A stretch of DNA of 64,000 bases from Phoebastria nigripes (Eukaryota; Chordata; Aves; Procellariiformes; Diomedeidae), in assembly GCA_035582835.1 (NCBI GenBank), contig JAYKAV010002662.1, forward strand, positions 248,001 through 312,000, written 5' to 3'. Shown one piece after another: positions 1-14,200 of this stretch (position 1 is the first letter of the stretch; each line of letters starts with the position of its first letter). The translations under genes and the position numbers were made by a program. The notes under the pieces were generated by a model. The model had not been told where the DNA came from and did not search any database. It was given only the letters and a program-made list of their open reading frames with translations.

Positions 1-3000
1 GTTTCATGCANATTACTGCAGGCTTAAGTACCTAATGCGATCTATACCTATAGAAAGAGTTATGGTGACAAGGAGAGGGCTGTAGGTTTCATCAGAGGAA
101 GGCTGTGAACTAGTCTTGAAGTTGCTTATGAGATGTAGTCCTGAACTTTTATAGGTGCCTGGTGGGATTTTTCCAAACTGTCTTTCTCCGACTTGAAGTT
201 CTGAAGCAGCTTTACACAGTCTGTAACCAAGGTCTAAATCATGTCGAGTCCAAATTCCCCCCAATTGTAAGCAAGAAAGACCTAATTGCAGTTCATGCAC
301 NGTCAGGTAAAGAGTCCTGTCAATATGAGAAACAGCAAAAAGTCCTAAAAAGACCTTGTTAAGGTCAAATCTTTAGCTGCTGGAAATTAGCACAGCTTGA
401 TTATTACCTACATGCTTCGAGTGTCAAATACCAGCTGCAAATCTGACCCTGTAGCTGAAAGCTCTGTGTTCTGCTTGCCTTTTCTGAGCTATTAGCTGAG
501 TTTGAGTGTCAAGCTGAGTAAAGCCAGCTAATGAAAGCATCGCTCTCTAGAGGGGGTTATACCTTTCTGTTGAAAGAAATATGTTCCTGTGCATGTCTCA
601 CAAGGCAGTTTGGAGATAACCATCCTTATTGCTTCCTGATGTCTGGGTGAAATGGGTTCACCTGCCTTAGGGCAGACAGCTTCCTAAACCACTCATGCAT
701 TTGCAAATACTTCAGGTGGAGGGACAGCAATAAAATGCAGCCAGAAACATTCAGTGGGAAGGAAATGAGCCGCACCACCCCTTCGTGCTCTGCATGAAGT
801 GGGACACTTGGACGGATCTGTGTCCCCTGTAAGNTGATGTTACAATCCAGCCAGTGGTTCCCTGGGGAATTAATTTTTTTATGTTGGACTATGCTGAACC
901 AGAAATAACAGAAGACCTCTTTGTATCCACAGCCCTTGAGCTTGTGATATCTTCCCATTAATCTTACATTTTCATGATCGTGAATCAACCTATGTAGAAA
1001 GGTCCAGAAATTGTCCACTGCCAGTACCTGTAGCTCAAAACTGNCTCACCTGAAGCAAATCTGGGCTACTGGCTGTAACACCCATTGCATATGAGATATA
1101 TCCCTGTCTTATTTCCCATCTTATCTTATTGATTTCAACTTAATTAACTAGATCAGTAAATCATGCCACTGAATGCAAAAATACTAACACGTGCAACCAT
1201 AATGGTTTTCAAGTATTAACTCATAGGGGCAGCTAAAAAACCCAAATAACTGCTCTATCCACCTGAAATTGCTCCTCCATTCTTGCAATGACCTTGCAAT
1301 ACATTTTCTCCTTACCTCTGCTCTGGGCTTGCATTGTGCATAGTGCCTCAGCTACTCTTACAATGTATTTGAAAAGAAATCAAATGTNGCATGGGCAAAG
1401 AACCAGGCATCTTGTACTCATGTTTCTTATTGATTGGGAAATGCTGGAGCAATATGCAATTGAAGGTGTCTGAAAGGAGGGAAATGCCACCTGGTGACCG
1501 TCACAATTAATGTACTACTGGGACCATAATAATTAGGAGTTGCCATGCGGCAATGCAGCGCTGTTATCCAAATGGCTTCTGGTTTAATTTCACAAGTGGT
1601 TCCATTTTGTCACTTTAGCGGAGTGGCTCAGAGAATTGGGGAGGAATTATATTATTCCCCGTCCTTTCTTCTCTCTCACCCCCACTCCCTCTGCTAGTAA
1701 TGCAAATTGGGTCAGAAGAGAATGACTGCAGATCTCAAATTTTGTGGTTTGTTTTTTTTTTTTTATTCCTAGTGTTAAGCATCCAATCTCTTACTGTATC
1801 ATAGAAATATGTTTCAGATTGCTTTTTTGTTCAAAGGTTGATTAGGGTTTTTTTGCTGCATAGGACTGTTGTTGTTGTTTGTGGGCCTTTGCAATCTTTG
1901 TGATCAAATACTGCAGATAATGAGTCCTAGTGACACTGTGGCTTGGCAATGGTTGCAATTTTGTTAAAATGTCCTCAAACCCTTCCTAGTTTTCCAGAGA
2001 TGACTTCAGTCACAGAAGCCACCTTTTGTTTGCAAACTTTCCCTCTGGAAAAATAAGACCATTAAAGATGCCAGCTCCAGTTATTGAAGCCTATGCTTCT
2101 TCCACAGAAGTAGTTAGTCCCTTTTTTAACTACAAGGTATTTTTATTATGCTGTGTATTTTTTCTTATTACATCCCTGAAGTCTGGCTTGTATTTTTGAG
2201 CTGACATTCTGCTGCCATGAGAAGGGAACAAAAATTCACGAAGTGATCTGTTATCTGTGGTCACACAGATTTCTTCTGGCCTCTCCTAGACACCTGCACT
2301 CTGACCTTGACTCTCTCCTGTAGCATTGCTTGATGATAAGCATTGATGTTCAAATGTCCCAGAGGCTCATCTCTCTGTATGCCTGTGGGCCTGAAGAATT
2401 GTTGTTCACTGGCCTTAAAATAGTTGCCAAATGGATTGGTCTTTACAGCCTCAGAAGCACTCCTTTGTCACCAGATGCAGCAGGTACATGAGCAGCTTCT
2501 GTTGAGTTATTCCGCTGCAAGGGTGTCCACACACCAGGCTCCACTTCAGCCTTGAGTTGTTGGGCTGCGCACAGAAAAATTCAGGGCATTCGACCTGTTA
2601 ATGTAAGGCATCTTTAAAATTTGTGACTACTCAATTACTTTATTTTCCAGGACTTCTGGTAATCCTGAGCTCGTAGAGGCCACAGAACAGTTTTGCTGGC
2701 TGCATGTTCTCATGGTCTTTGTGGTGCATCTTTGCTTTGAAGCTTGGGGGGAATAACAGCAGTAGGTCTGTAAGGAAGCTGTGAAAACTTTCCTGAGCTC
2801 AGTAGCTTTCCTGAAATTCTGCTTTCTAGCAGTCATCTCAAGGGAAGCAAGATTACATTTGGTGACTCACTGTGAAGAGATTCTCAAGAAGTCCCAGGAA
2901 ATGGTCTCTGAAGAGCTGGGTGCATCGAACAGCTGCAACAGAAAATGAGTGCGTTTAGCTTTGATGTTTTTGATGCAGGACCAGTAATTTCATTGTTGGG

Positions 3001-3920
3001 CTTATTACGGTAGCAAAGCATGTATTAACAGGGCATAATTTACTTTAAAAAGGAGAGCAAAAATGTTTACTGCCTTCCTGGTAATGAAATTGGCCTGTTA
3101 GATGATCATCTATCAGGCATGACAGCATCTCCTATTTCTATGCAGATTTGTTATTTAAGCAAATTTTATGTAGGTGCAGGAGGGGAGGGGGTGTTCTTTC
3201 TTTTAATGTACACCTATAATTTATTTAGATCAGAGCTTCCCTGCAGGGAAGTAAAAATAAAATCTTCATTTCTACTGTGTTACAAGAACAGAGTTTGCAA
3301 AGACAGTCTTGTTTCTTGTCTCCTTAGAGACGGCATTGGCAGTGTGGGACTTTCTGTGCCCCTCTGAGCATTACTGAAATTGCCACACATTAAGACTGTT
3401 TGATCAGTGGAGCCATAACTTGGGTTTAGAAGCATTTTCCCTGGACCTAAATATTAACAAAGGCTATTCCAGTTTATGACATTCCTTTCTCTTGGGAGGA
3501 ATGCTGAGGAGCCGGCAGAAGACTTAGAGACCCTTTAGCCTTTCCCTTCTCCAGTTAGCCCAATTTCTGCCAGGGGAGTGCCATGTGGACTCTTGATTTC
3601 CTAATATATGTAGGACCAGGATCACCCTTAGAAGAAAAACAACTCCCAAGGGTGAGCTATGGCTTAGACAGACCTGTTCCTCTCCTGGAGGTGCATATTT
3701 CCTCCAACTCCATGGTGAGTTTTCTCTTTGGATAGGAGCCCTTTTTAACTGGGATGAACTGTGGCCATAGTGTGGATCTTTACTTGCAGACAGCCCTAGG
3801 CTAGGCACCATACTGAAAAGGTTGTGTTGTTCCTTGGACTTGAGATGCTGGCACTAATTCTGTGCAGAGCTGCTTAGTTCAGTGCTAAGCGAGGTCTCTT
3901 TGCAAAGCNATGCATCATAT
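1..3920. other. Gene-free, mostly unique sequence
   Basis: No recognisable exon, RNA gene or transposon was found on either strand. Open frames are at most about 130 codons and carry no family motif. A run of 13 T lies at 1752-1764. The block at about 1480-1640 has balanced composition, no repeat character and homeodomain-type TAATTA/AATTA cores, so it could be a conserved non-coding element, but this cannot be shown from one sequence. Isolated ambiguous bases (n) occur here and are sequence uncertainty, not biology. Confidence 0.6.
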
Positions 3921-3924
3921 GTAC

Positions 3925-4165
3925 TTAAGCTGTGGAATACCTTCCTGCAAGACATGGTGGATGTTAAAAATTTACATAGATTCAAAATGGGACTGAAAAG
4001 TTCGTGATGGGGGAAAAATTAAATCCATCAAGGCCAATTCAATTTTAAGACAACATCCCTAATGCAGAAAATCCTTAAGCTGCAAAATGATGGAGAGTAT
4101 TTGGCTATGTGTTTGCCTGTTCTTTCAGTCTTCCTTGAGCATCTGCTGGTGGAGACNAGTGGGGA
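3925..4165 (+). mobile_element. Ancient CR1/L3-like LINE 3' end relic
   Basis: The plus strand starts with a stretch that translates roughly as VWNTFLQDMVDVKNLHRF, which resembles the 'W-N-x-L-P-x-x-V-x-(A/D)-x-x-L-x-x-F-K' block at the C-terminus of CR1/L3-type ORF2. About 170 bases on it reaches 'catctgctggtggagac', resembling the 3' UTR of old amniote CR1/L3 families, where a 'catctg...ggccac...ggagac' signature recurs. There is no open frame and it is strongly diverged, so it is a dead fragment. Subfamily and exact edges are uncertain. Confidence 0.55.
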
Positions 4166-7100
4166 GGTAAACGGGCCTGTGGTCATGAAGCTCTCAAGGC
4201 AGAAGCTATTATTTGCTTGACAGGGGCTGGTTATGAGCCTTGTACAGGTCCAAAATACTGCCTACCTTCCTTATATCCATGTTCTGGCAAGAGGAACTGA
4301 ATCACCTAAAGTAGCTGTGTTTTAAGTTGGGTAGAGATCCCACAGCCACCTCAATTTCCTCCTTGGAAATTGTTGTTCCCGGTGGCTGTTTGATGTTGCC
4401 AAGGAGGGCACCTCTTGGGACACTGCTGGAGAGGGAAGGGGATCTGCGCTGCCCAGCGGAGCAACTGCCAGAGCAGAGGTTTTCTGGGAGGTTTTCTTGC
4501 AGGGAGGAGCCCAGTGGGCTCAGGCAGGCTGGGAGTGATGTCCCACCATGGAGAGGGTGGCTCTCACAGTGCTGTGCAAGGCCAAACACAAAGAGGGTGC
4601 TTGGGGGGGCTCNTCACACTTGATTTGGTTTTCTGAAGCCCTACTGTGGAAGAACTGATGAATTCAGTCCTATCATCTGTCTGCCCCTGTTGCTGTCTGC
4701 TTCTTTAGAAGGGGATTCAGAATTATGTTTAGTTGAGATGATAGAGCATTCCTGAGCAGGTAAGTCAAGCAGAAGGGCAAAGAGCCAGTGCAGCGCCTGG
4801 GCTGTGGGAGCTCATCTCCCTAGTTTGAGAGCTGTCCCCAAATCCTGCTCACTCAGGCTCACTTAACAGGCTAAATTCACATAAAGCCCGGCAAGACTTC
4901 ACTAAGTTTCTCTGCCGCTTTTCACTTTCCCAGCATCTCTGTACAAAGGCATGGAGTAAAATCTCTGTGCAATTAGTGGCAAAATTCCCACAGACTTCAG
5001 TGGGGCCAGGATTTCATGTTAGACCTAATATTGCCTGTAATTTCCCTTCTGATTAAGTTAGTGGGCTGAACTGTTCTCAGTGATGTATTGAGAAAGAACA
5101 GTTCTTTCCACTGCAGGAAATGGCAAGTTCAGTCCTACGTCCTGCACTATTTATAGGAGACCCACATCCTCTGTCCCGCCAGTGGAGCTCCTTTAATGCT
5201 GGTGAACTTCCATGACTTTTTACCAATGGGAATCTCTTTCCACTTGGTCCTCAAGCTGCTGGAAAGAATTAGCCCATGATTAAATTTCTCTCTTCAGTAA
5301 AAGGCTTCTAAATTTCTTCAGTGTATGAAAAATGTACTTATTTGAGAACTGATCACTTCACTGCTCCGTTACCATGAACCTATCACAGATACTAAATCAG
5401 AATAATTATGCAGCAATGTACATACTGATTTTTTTTTGCCAGCATCTGCTTCAGAGCACAAAGTGAATTAACAGGTTTAATTTTCTTTCGTGGCACCCAG
5501 TTAGGCTGGTTGATGTTATCTGGGAATCTTGCCCAGAGGTAGTGTGTAAGATATTTTGTGTCTGTCAAATAAGAAATACCTACAAACAAATTCATCCCCC
5601 TCTGTTTCCTGCATCCGAGCTCATGAAGAGAGTGTGTTCAAAGTAAGTATCCAGAAATCGTACAAAGAACATGAGAAGCCTGAGCGCTAACTGGTGAAAA
5701 CGGGAATTCCACAGATTTCTTCCTACCTTTTTTCCCCCTCCAGCAGATAAAATATTTATTGCTCAGCAATTGCAGAAAGGGTAAGCGTGTTGCATCCCTA
5801 ACTTCAGTTTCCCTTGGCATAGGTTAAGAGGGCAGCAGAATTACCAGGCAATCTTAATGAGGCAAGAGGTCATAATTTATATCTGCCTTGAGAGATGCAG
5901 ACCCACCATCTGTGGTGCACTTTACTAGGTATGAAACTTAATTCAGGAAACCTGATTTCACACTGCTTAAAGGCCAGCAATTTCCCTCTGCTACGTTGTG
6001 ACACCAAGTCAGCCTGATTCTTTATCTGTTGCTTTTACGTGCTGCCCTCGGAGCATGGCTTGAGACTGCAGGTACAGCAACACCTGTATCAAAGTTAGTT
6101 TCTGGGACCTTGCATGAATTTTCCACGTATGTTTAACAGAATCCATTCTGTTTAACCTGTATGTGACGAGAGAGGTAGAGAATAAGAGATACTTCCCTGA
6201 GCTCACCTGAGTGGCAAATGGACGTGAAAATACAGTCAGCCTTGCTGGTTTCTCGGAGCTGCTGCTGGGGACAGCGAGCAAATGTTGCATTTCAGTAGAT
6301 TTAATTCTGTGTTAGATGTTGGTGGATGAAAGATAGGTCAAGTTTGCAGTGTATGGTAGTCCAGAGTCTGTCCATATCATCCATTTAAACTTTGTTCACC
6401 AGAGATGTCATCCAAGTAGCCAACACCTGGGCAGAGAGGTCAGAAATCTCCCAGCAAATGTTCTGTAAACTGTGTTGGCATCATTGCAATTTATTTGTAT
6501 GACCGTGTGTTTCTGAGGTCCTAGCTATATACTAGCACTCAGCTGTGCTGGATATGCACCCTCAAAATCTTAGGAGATGCTTGTAGACACATCTAATTTC
6601 CGAAGGAAATAACTGTTCTAATTTCCTCCTAAAGGTGTATTAATACCACAGTCAGCTTCTTTAGAGCTATGGCCTTTGCTTATGTCCTAATGTTTGAAGG
6701 GCCAGTGGGAGCCAGTTCACCCCGGAATGGAGCTGCCAGCAGAAACGCAACTATGCCAAGAAATGAGACAGTCAGAGTTCTGCTCTGTAGGGACTCTGGG
6801 GCATTCATGCACTGGGAGACTGTTGCTGGTATCTTATACTGCTGGGAAAAAAACATGGAAAAACCAATAACCTCCATCCTCGGAGCTGTNTTTAGCTATA
6901 CCATAACAAAAGTCTTTACTCTTAAGTAATAATGCCCTCATTTTCCAGTAGGTGAATTGGTAGCTATGAAAAGCCCATATTGCTCCTGCACCTCTGAAGT
7001 TGTGGCCGGTAAAATGGCATCAGGCTCAGTCATTTCCCAGTGGTGCTTGGGCAGGTTTCCATCCCATACGAAGGCAATGCGTCTTTCCCATTCCTCCACA

Positions 7101-10100
7101 CCGTCTGTGTACAAGGAGAGGGCGTGCTGGGATCAGGCATGGAGGTGACTTGTCAATCATTTCTCATGCAGCGCTCACAGACCAGAAGCCCATTGTGTGA
7201 CATGCCGTATTATCCCAAGTACAAGGCGGTTTTTGCCCCAAAGGATTTACAAACCCTAAGCTGTGCTATCTCTTTCTCTTTAGCGCTGGAGGGAGACGGT
7301 ACTCTTTTACCAATATCTGCTCCTTTTAAAAAAAGTTTTCCATGAGCTCTGTGGAGTCTTTTGCATGTTTTCCATTTTCTGTATTTNTTTATCATTTCTG
7401 CCTGCAGCTTAAATCGGAGATAATTGCTATTACTTTGCCATAGTGCAGGGTGAGCTGGCTCCCCAGTGTGCTTGAGGACCTTCAAAATCTTCCCAGCTAT
7501 TCCAGCAGTGAGACAGAATGCATTGTAAAATGGTTGCCCACCACCCCCAGCAAAATTTGAACACAGGAAATATAAAATGACAGATTACTCAAACCCTAGG
7601 TAGGGCAATTAAAGGGGAAAAAACTCAGCTCAGCAGCAAAGGCTGAGATATGCTGTTATAGCTGGGAAAGGGTTGCTTGAAAAAGGCGTTCAGCGTCATC
7701 TAATCTTTAGAAATTAATAGGTGCAGTGGGACTGGCTTAGAACAATGCCCTTTTCTCGAAAGGAAAATTTGGTCTCACTAGAATTACAGCTTACGTACGC
7801 CAGCACAAGGAAGCGACGGGGGAATCATTCTGCCTTGCTCCCAGCCAAGTTTCATCCGTCAGCTGGAGATCCTGATGCCAGTCAGTGTCAACTCCAGGTA
7901 CAGCTGGGGAAGAGACATCCCTTGATCATATGGGTAAATGTACCCCAGGATCGGGCTGAGTTAATTGGATTTTGGAAGTAATGCCAAAATGTTGCTTTGA
8001 GAAGCTCATGACACAGACGATTAAAGATGTGCATTGCACAATGTGGAGTTGGAAACGCAAGCTGAATCTTCTGATTTGCCATCAGAGAGCTTAATACTAC
8101 ATGGGGAGTGGTTCAGCCGTCACCCTGTTGGCTGTCTTCCAAGATCTGAACAATGAAATGGGCACTTATTTCAGATCTGAGAAGAAAAAGCGCAGAGGTC
8201 AGCTCTGATAGAAATTGCTGTAGTTCTGCATACTCCAGAAAGAGAATTACTCCTCCAAAGTCTGGGNCTGGTTTGGATCCAGGGACACAGCTGGACCCCA
8301 TTCGGCTCACTCACAATCCTTCATCGCTGGACAAATACCACGTCACCAGTTGCAGGGGGGGGTGTCGTGCCCGTAATAAATCACCCAACGCTGCATTCCA
8401 GGCAGAGCAGCTAATAAATGGGAAAACATTCTGCAGTCATAAAACCCAATGATAACTAAAACACAGANCAACTGAAGCTGGAGCAACTTTACTTCAGCTC
8501 TATAAAACTAGGAGTCGCACAGAGATTTGGAAAAAGCTTTTTTCCCAACCTGGCAAGTGTCATCTCAAGCAGTAAATCACAAAGCCAGTATGCCTGTGGG
8601 TACTGCCTTGGGACCACTAAGCTTTAACTGTGATAATCTAGAAAAGAGCAAGTCTCTGAGTCTTCTAGTTAATGCAGAAAGTCTCCTGGGTTACACTGCC
8701 TGGTCATCTCTTAGAAAGTCAAGGGTCAGAGCAATCAGATTTGGATTTGTCTTGCCAGTCACCAGAGGTGTTAGTGTGCTACCAGCTGCTGATCTAATCT
8801 TTCTAGCTTCCATTGCATCACTGCACTCCAGCTCTCATCTGCTCCATATAAAAGTCCTTACTGGACCTCAGAGACACTCTGGCTTTTCCTTTTTAGGTAA
8901 AAACAAACAAACAAACAAAATATTCATCTTTGCCTGCATGATTTCTTTGTGGTTTTGAAGAGGAATGGGAGTGGTGGTTTTTTTTTTCCAGTCCCTGCCT
9001 TGAAAAGTATGTTTCATTTGCTTTTCCCAAAGTGCTTGTGATTTGAGGCAAGACCAAAAAAAAGTATTAAAAAGTGCTAATCTTTCAGCAAGTATATCTG
9101 ATAGATATGTGAAAGACAGTGTACAGAGGAACATGTCTTTATTTCTCATCCAATAGGACCAAAATTGCAATTCCTAGTGTAGAATTGATCTCTCTTTTGC
9201 AAGTACTGGCATGACAACAGAGAAACTTTTAAAAGGCTGTGTCTTAGTTTGTAAGAATAAATGCAAAACATTCAAGAAAGGTATAAAAGGGGATCTGGAT
9301 TTTTCCTGTTATTCTCCAGAGAAACGCAGTACACACTGTTCTCATGGTCTGTCTCTCTGTTATTGCCTCCAAGGCTTACATCAGTAATGTGTTGGAGTGT
9401 CCCACATCTTTAACATTCATGTTAAATTTTTTCAGAAACAAAATGAAGAGCCTTCCACCATTGTCTTCCATGGACATGAAACCAGGGTTCTAGATGAAGA
9501 TCGGAAAAGACACCCAATATTTGAGACATCTGAAACATTTGCATTGAGCTAGCAGATGTGAAACAGGACCTATAGGAGACTTGAACCCATCTGTAAAAAC
9601 TGTTGTCAGGGTACCCCAGCTTATCTCTGGTGACACTAAGTGGCTGTTTAAGCAACTGAATTATGCTACTGCGTAGGACTCTGCAGATTAATACCTAAAC
9701 CAGCTGAGTGGTAGTGGGCCTTTGTGCTCAGTTCTGCAAGGGGCTTTGCATCCCTAGCAGTAAGATGAAGTGCTGCTGCTGAGCTTGGTACTGCATTATA
9801 CAAGCTCATTCCCTACTAAACGCGTGTTCCTTCCAACATCTCCACCAGTTAATAAGTTGGAACTCGTTCTACCTCATATTTCTGGAGTTAAAACAAGAAT
9901 GTGAAGCACTAAACTACTGCAGTTTTTCACATCTGGGCTAATTACATACTCAATGAGCCCAGTATCCCCGTAGAGGAATATGAAAAAGTATCTTGGCGTG
10001 AATCATCTGATGTCAATCCTCCTTATAATTTGCATTGCTGTGTTGCTGATGCAGCATCCTTGTATTCTCAATAGTCTGTTGAGGATTTCCACCCACTGGC

Positions 10101-11220
10101 TTAATTATTAGGCATGATGGGACATATTTATTCACACCAGCAGGAGCAATTTGTGACTTTATAATCCAAGTTCTGCCATCTAAATAAAGAAAAAAGGGGG
10201 ACGGAGATTGCACAGAGCAGCAATAATATTTAGGCCCCATCATGGAAGACCTGGGCCAAGAAGTTGAATTACCTACTCCTTCCTGATTCACTGAACATCT
10301 TTAGCAGTGATAGATCCAAATTCTTGCTGATTGGTGACTCCAACTTGTGGTCAAGTGTCTATGCATACAGCTCTAGAAGTTACAACTCACACAGATCAGC
10401 ACAGAGATTCAGTAGCAATTTATTCCCAATGAACCTGAAGACCCACCCAAGCCCACTGGCCTCATGTTGTCAAAAGACACCATTCCTGGAGTGCGAGATA
10501 AGAAAAGGAAGCAATAGTGTTAGCACAGTGCGTGGCTGCCTTTCCTGTTCACCGCAAAAGCTGAGTAGCCATTTCTAGTTGAAATCAACTCAATCCAGAG
10601 CAGGGGATTTTCCACTCAGGAATAATCAAAATGGATCAAAATGGCAAACTACTGAAAAAACTCCTTGAAGTTGATACTTTTTCTCCAAGTCTTCTGAGGT
10701 AAATCCTACAACTAGGTCCTTTTCTTGCTGATGTTGTCCTTCTATGCTGTAGTCACACCACCCAGGTTCCTGTCTCCTGCCCAGGATTTAAAATTGCCTA
10801 CTCAGGCCTGAGGTTATGAGCCAGGTCTTAGGTCTGTTCTCTTCTTCTGTGATACCCAGAACTATACCTCTGGACTTTCAAACCAGCCACAAATATTTAG
10901 ATGAACTAATTTGTCTCCTCAAATGAATCATGGTATACATTTCTCACCTACAATTTTTTAAAGATGTGATTTAATTTCCTCAAACAGGCAAAAGAGAAAC
11001 NATATTGAAACAAAAGGTGATACAGCAAAGTTTGCTGGGAAAGTTTCCCAACTTAAATTGGCATAGCACAGAAATGAATCTGGCCCACAGTTAACATCTA
11101 GTATTTGTGAAGCATTTTAAGACCATTCACATTAAATCAGTATGATAAATGCATTTAAGCCTTGGATAAATAATTTTGAGGAACAGCAAGCATCTTGTTT
11201 TTAATTATGACACTGTCGCT

Positions 11221-11240
11221 TAGGAGCCTGAAGGCTCCTA
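11221..11240. repeat. Perfect 8-bp inverted repeat, 4-nt loop
   Basis: TAGGAGCC and GGCTCCTA are exact reverse complements separated by TGAA. The stem does not extend further, so it is too short for a microRNA precursor. No function can be assigned. Confidence 0.5.
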
Positions 11241-14200
11241 TGTAAATGCACTTCTTCGTCAACTGCTCAATAACTGTCTGTGTATTTGCTTTTACCTTTC
11301 AGAAGACAAAAGCAGTAAAAAGGAGGTAATTTGAATCTCTCTTTTCCTAAAGGATAAACTGCCTTCTGTTTACCAGCCGATGCTGGGCCCAAGAACATAA
11401 ACAACTACCGCAGAGCAGCTGATGTGCAGTATCTTGCTGGTGGGTCAAAGCCCTGGAATATCAATACTTGCAGGACCCAGATCTTCAAAGGGACTTGACT
11501 CCTACTGATAGCATTGGGTTTTTGGGACCTGGGACATTTATGCGATTGATGTTCCAGACCCACATCTGTAAGTCACAAGTGAAGATTTGATTTAAGGTCT
11601 TATAAAACATAACTTCTTTTGAAAACGTTGCCACTTGGAAGCATGACTTATCTCAGCTAAACAGCCTTCAAAAATGATCATACTCTGGCTCCATGCCTGG
11701 AGCCAAAATGAAAGGCTATCTGTTGGACTGGGAAGAACCAGACAAGCCTTGCAAGGTTAATTTTCAGCCATTTTCATCTGCTGTGTAAAGAGAAGATAAG
11801 GGAAAGACAGGAATCAGGACTAACAACCTGTTCTTTATTGAAGCTTGTAATCTTCCTGTTAAGTAAATTAATTTCTATATAGAGGAATATATCAGAAAGG
11901 AATTAATTTTTAATTACACATAATACTTTGCTGCTAAGGGCAATACTGAAGCGGATGTTTTTGTTCATGACTATGGTTTTAATTGTACGCATGTCTCAGA
12001 CAAGGGTATCTGCAAAAAGTGTGTGAGGGAGACAGAATAGCCTTCCTGTTAGAAGAAGGAGAAGAACTGGGCTTTTTGGGGTAGATCTGCAGTGATTGAG
12101 ATCACCTGAGTGTACATAGTCTTCCCTAGTAGAAGCTGTATAAGGTTTTGTCTACAAGCTGTTGAGGTTCTGTCTAACCTCCCTCATCTTTCTTCCCCAA
12201 TGCCTTTAATTAGCTCACTACTCCACTGTAGAGAATTCCTCTTCAGGCTTGTGCCAGTCTCGTGTAGCCCATAGGCATCTGCTGCTCTTCTACCTACACC
12301 TCTCTGTAATGGCTCTTTTGGCATTTGGGTGCAGGCAGAATATTTTCCTCCTTCCTGCAGGTTGGTAGCAGACTCTGAAGTCAGAGTCCTCACTACCTTC
12401 CACTCATACTCACCTCCAAGTTATTTAATTTCACAATGAAGTTATGTCCAATTTGGGTCCTTTATCATAGTCTAAGAAGCATTTTTTTTTTTTCTGACAG
12501 CTGCTCTGTTGCCATTATCCAAAGTATTTTCAAGCTCAAGCTCACATGGGTTGTTAGACAGTTCTCCCTCCCCATGAGAATACTACTCATAACCTTTTTA
12601 CGGACCTGACTCAGAGGAGGGCTACATTCCTTTGTTGAATGCCTTGCTCATAGGAATGGCCACAGAAGAAGTGATACAGCCAGAAACAGGGTCGGGGCTC
12701 ATTGTGCCAATAAACCTCCTAGCCACAGTCTTTCCTGTCTTCTAGGAAACTGGTCACTTCCTTTAACAAACCACACTTAGAGTGACAAATGAAGATGGGC
12801 TCCTACCCCAGGGGACCTGCACAGGCTTTACATCTGCTTATATTCACACAGCAACATGGGCATCTCCTCCTGCCTGAACCGTGGTGGTGCTCTGTCCAAA
12901 CCACCTAGGGACAACTGCAAGAAGGTCTTCACGGAGCTCTCTTTATGGCCTTCTGATACTCCTGTCTTCCAGGGACCTTCCTTTTAACTCACGGAAGATC
13001 TCCTAACACCTTCACCCAGTTCTCACAAGAACCTTTCCAAAGTCCAGTTTGAAATCTTTTGCTTTCCTTTCCCATTTCTCTCCCATGCCCTTAATTTGAC
13101 ATTCCAGTGTGGGAATTCACTGCCTGTGGTTAGGACTCCAGATTGCTGTATCTTGCTATCATTCAAACTTTTCTCCATTTTTAACTGCTTTTTAACAGAA
13201 TCGCTTTTCACACAGTACACACAAAAAACAAGTCTCAGACTTGCCGATTAGTCCCTTCCATCTAGTTCACCTTTGCTCCACCAGATACCAAAAGGGCTCT
13301 CTGCTCTCCTGGTTTTGGGGCTTGAGCTTGGGCACTTTGCATTCATTCCACCAGGCTTGCGCATGGCTGCTGCAATAAAGTCCCGTAATGTGTTTCTTGA
13401 TATTCAGCATTGAATCACCTTTCTGAGTTTTATTCTATGACGTGAGACCCTCAGACTAATTCCTTCCCCTGCCTTTGGGTTAAACACTCCTGCTGTGTCC
13501 AGGCTAATGTCACTCTTCGATGGCAGCAGTGGTACAGCCAAGCTGTACGTATTTAGGTTTTTTTGCCTGTGCCTGTGAGTTTCTGACTTTCTCTGGTGCT
13601 CTCATTTCGGGTATCCCCCCATGCACGGAGCTGAGTGCTCAGGATAAAGCATGATATAAAGAGAGTCAGACAGAGAACAGGCACTGTCTTCATGTATTGA
13701 GATGTCTCTACGTTCACATTGGTTTTGGTAACCATCTGTTCTGCTCCCACCTACATTCCCAGTTCTCTTCTAGCATTACCAGTCCTGATATCTGTTTTTG
13801 TTTTTCCTCACCATCTCCCTTCATATCTGCTTTTTGTGCAGACATCAGTTTGGGTTTCCTAAGGAAAACACCATTTTCCTCACTTTAGTGACAGGACACA
13901 TCTATCCAAAATTACTCTAAGTGTTCTAACAGTGGCCATTTCTATCAGACAGTAGTTATAGCTATCCTCACACCACCTTTACTATGTCCCATTTACAATA
14001 TCTTCCCCAATTTCCTTCCATCTTTCAGGGGATATCATGACTCGCAGACTAGTCCAGCAGCCAGGATTTGGGACACGGGGAAGGCAACTGTCATAGGGAG
14101 CAAACTCTCCCACAGATCTCACTTATTTCTTCAGTCTGATGGCTTCTTGCACATCTTCCAGGAAGGAACCCTGGAGTCCAGACACTGCTAGATCTGCACT

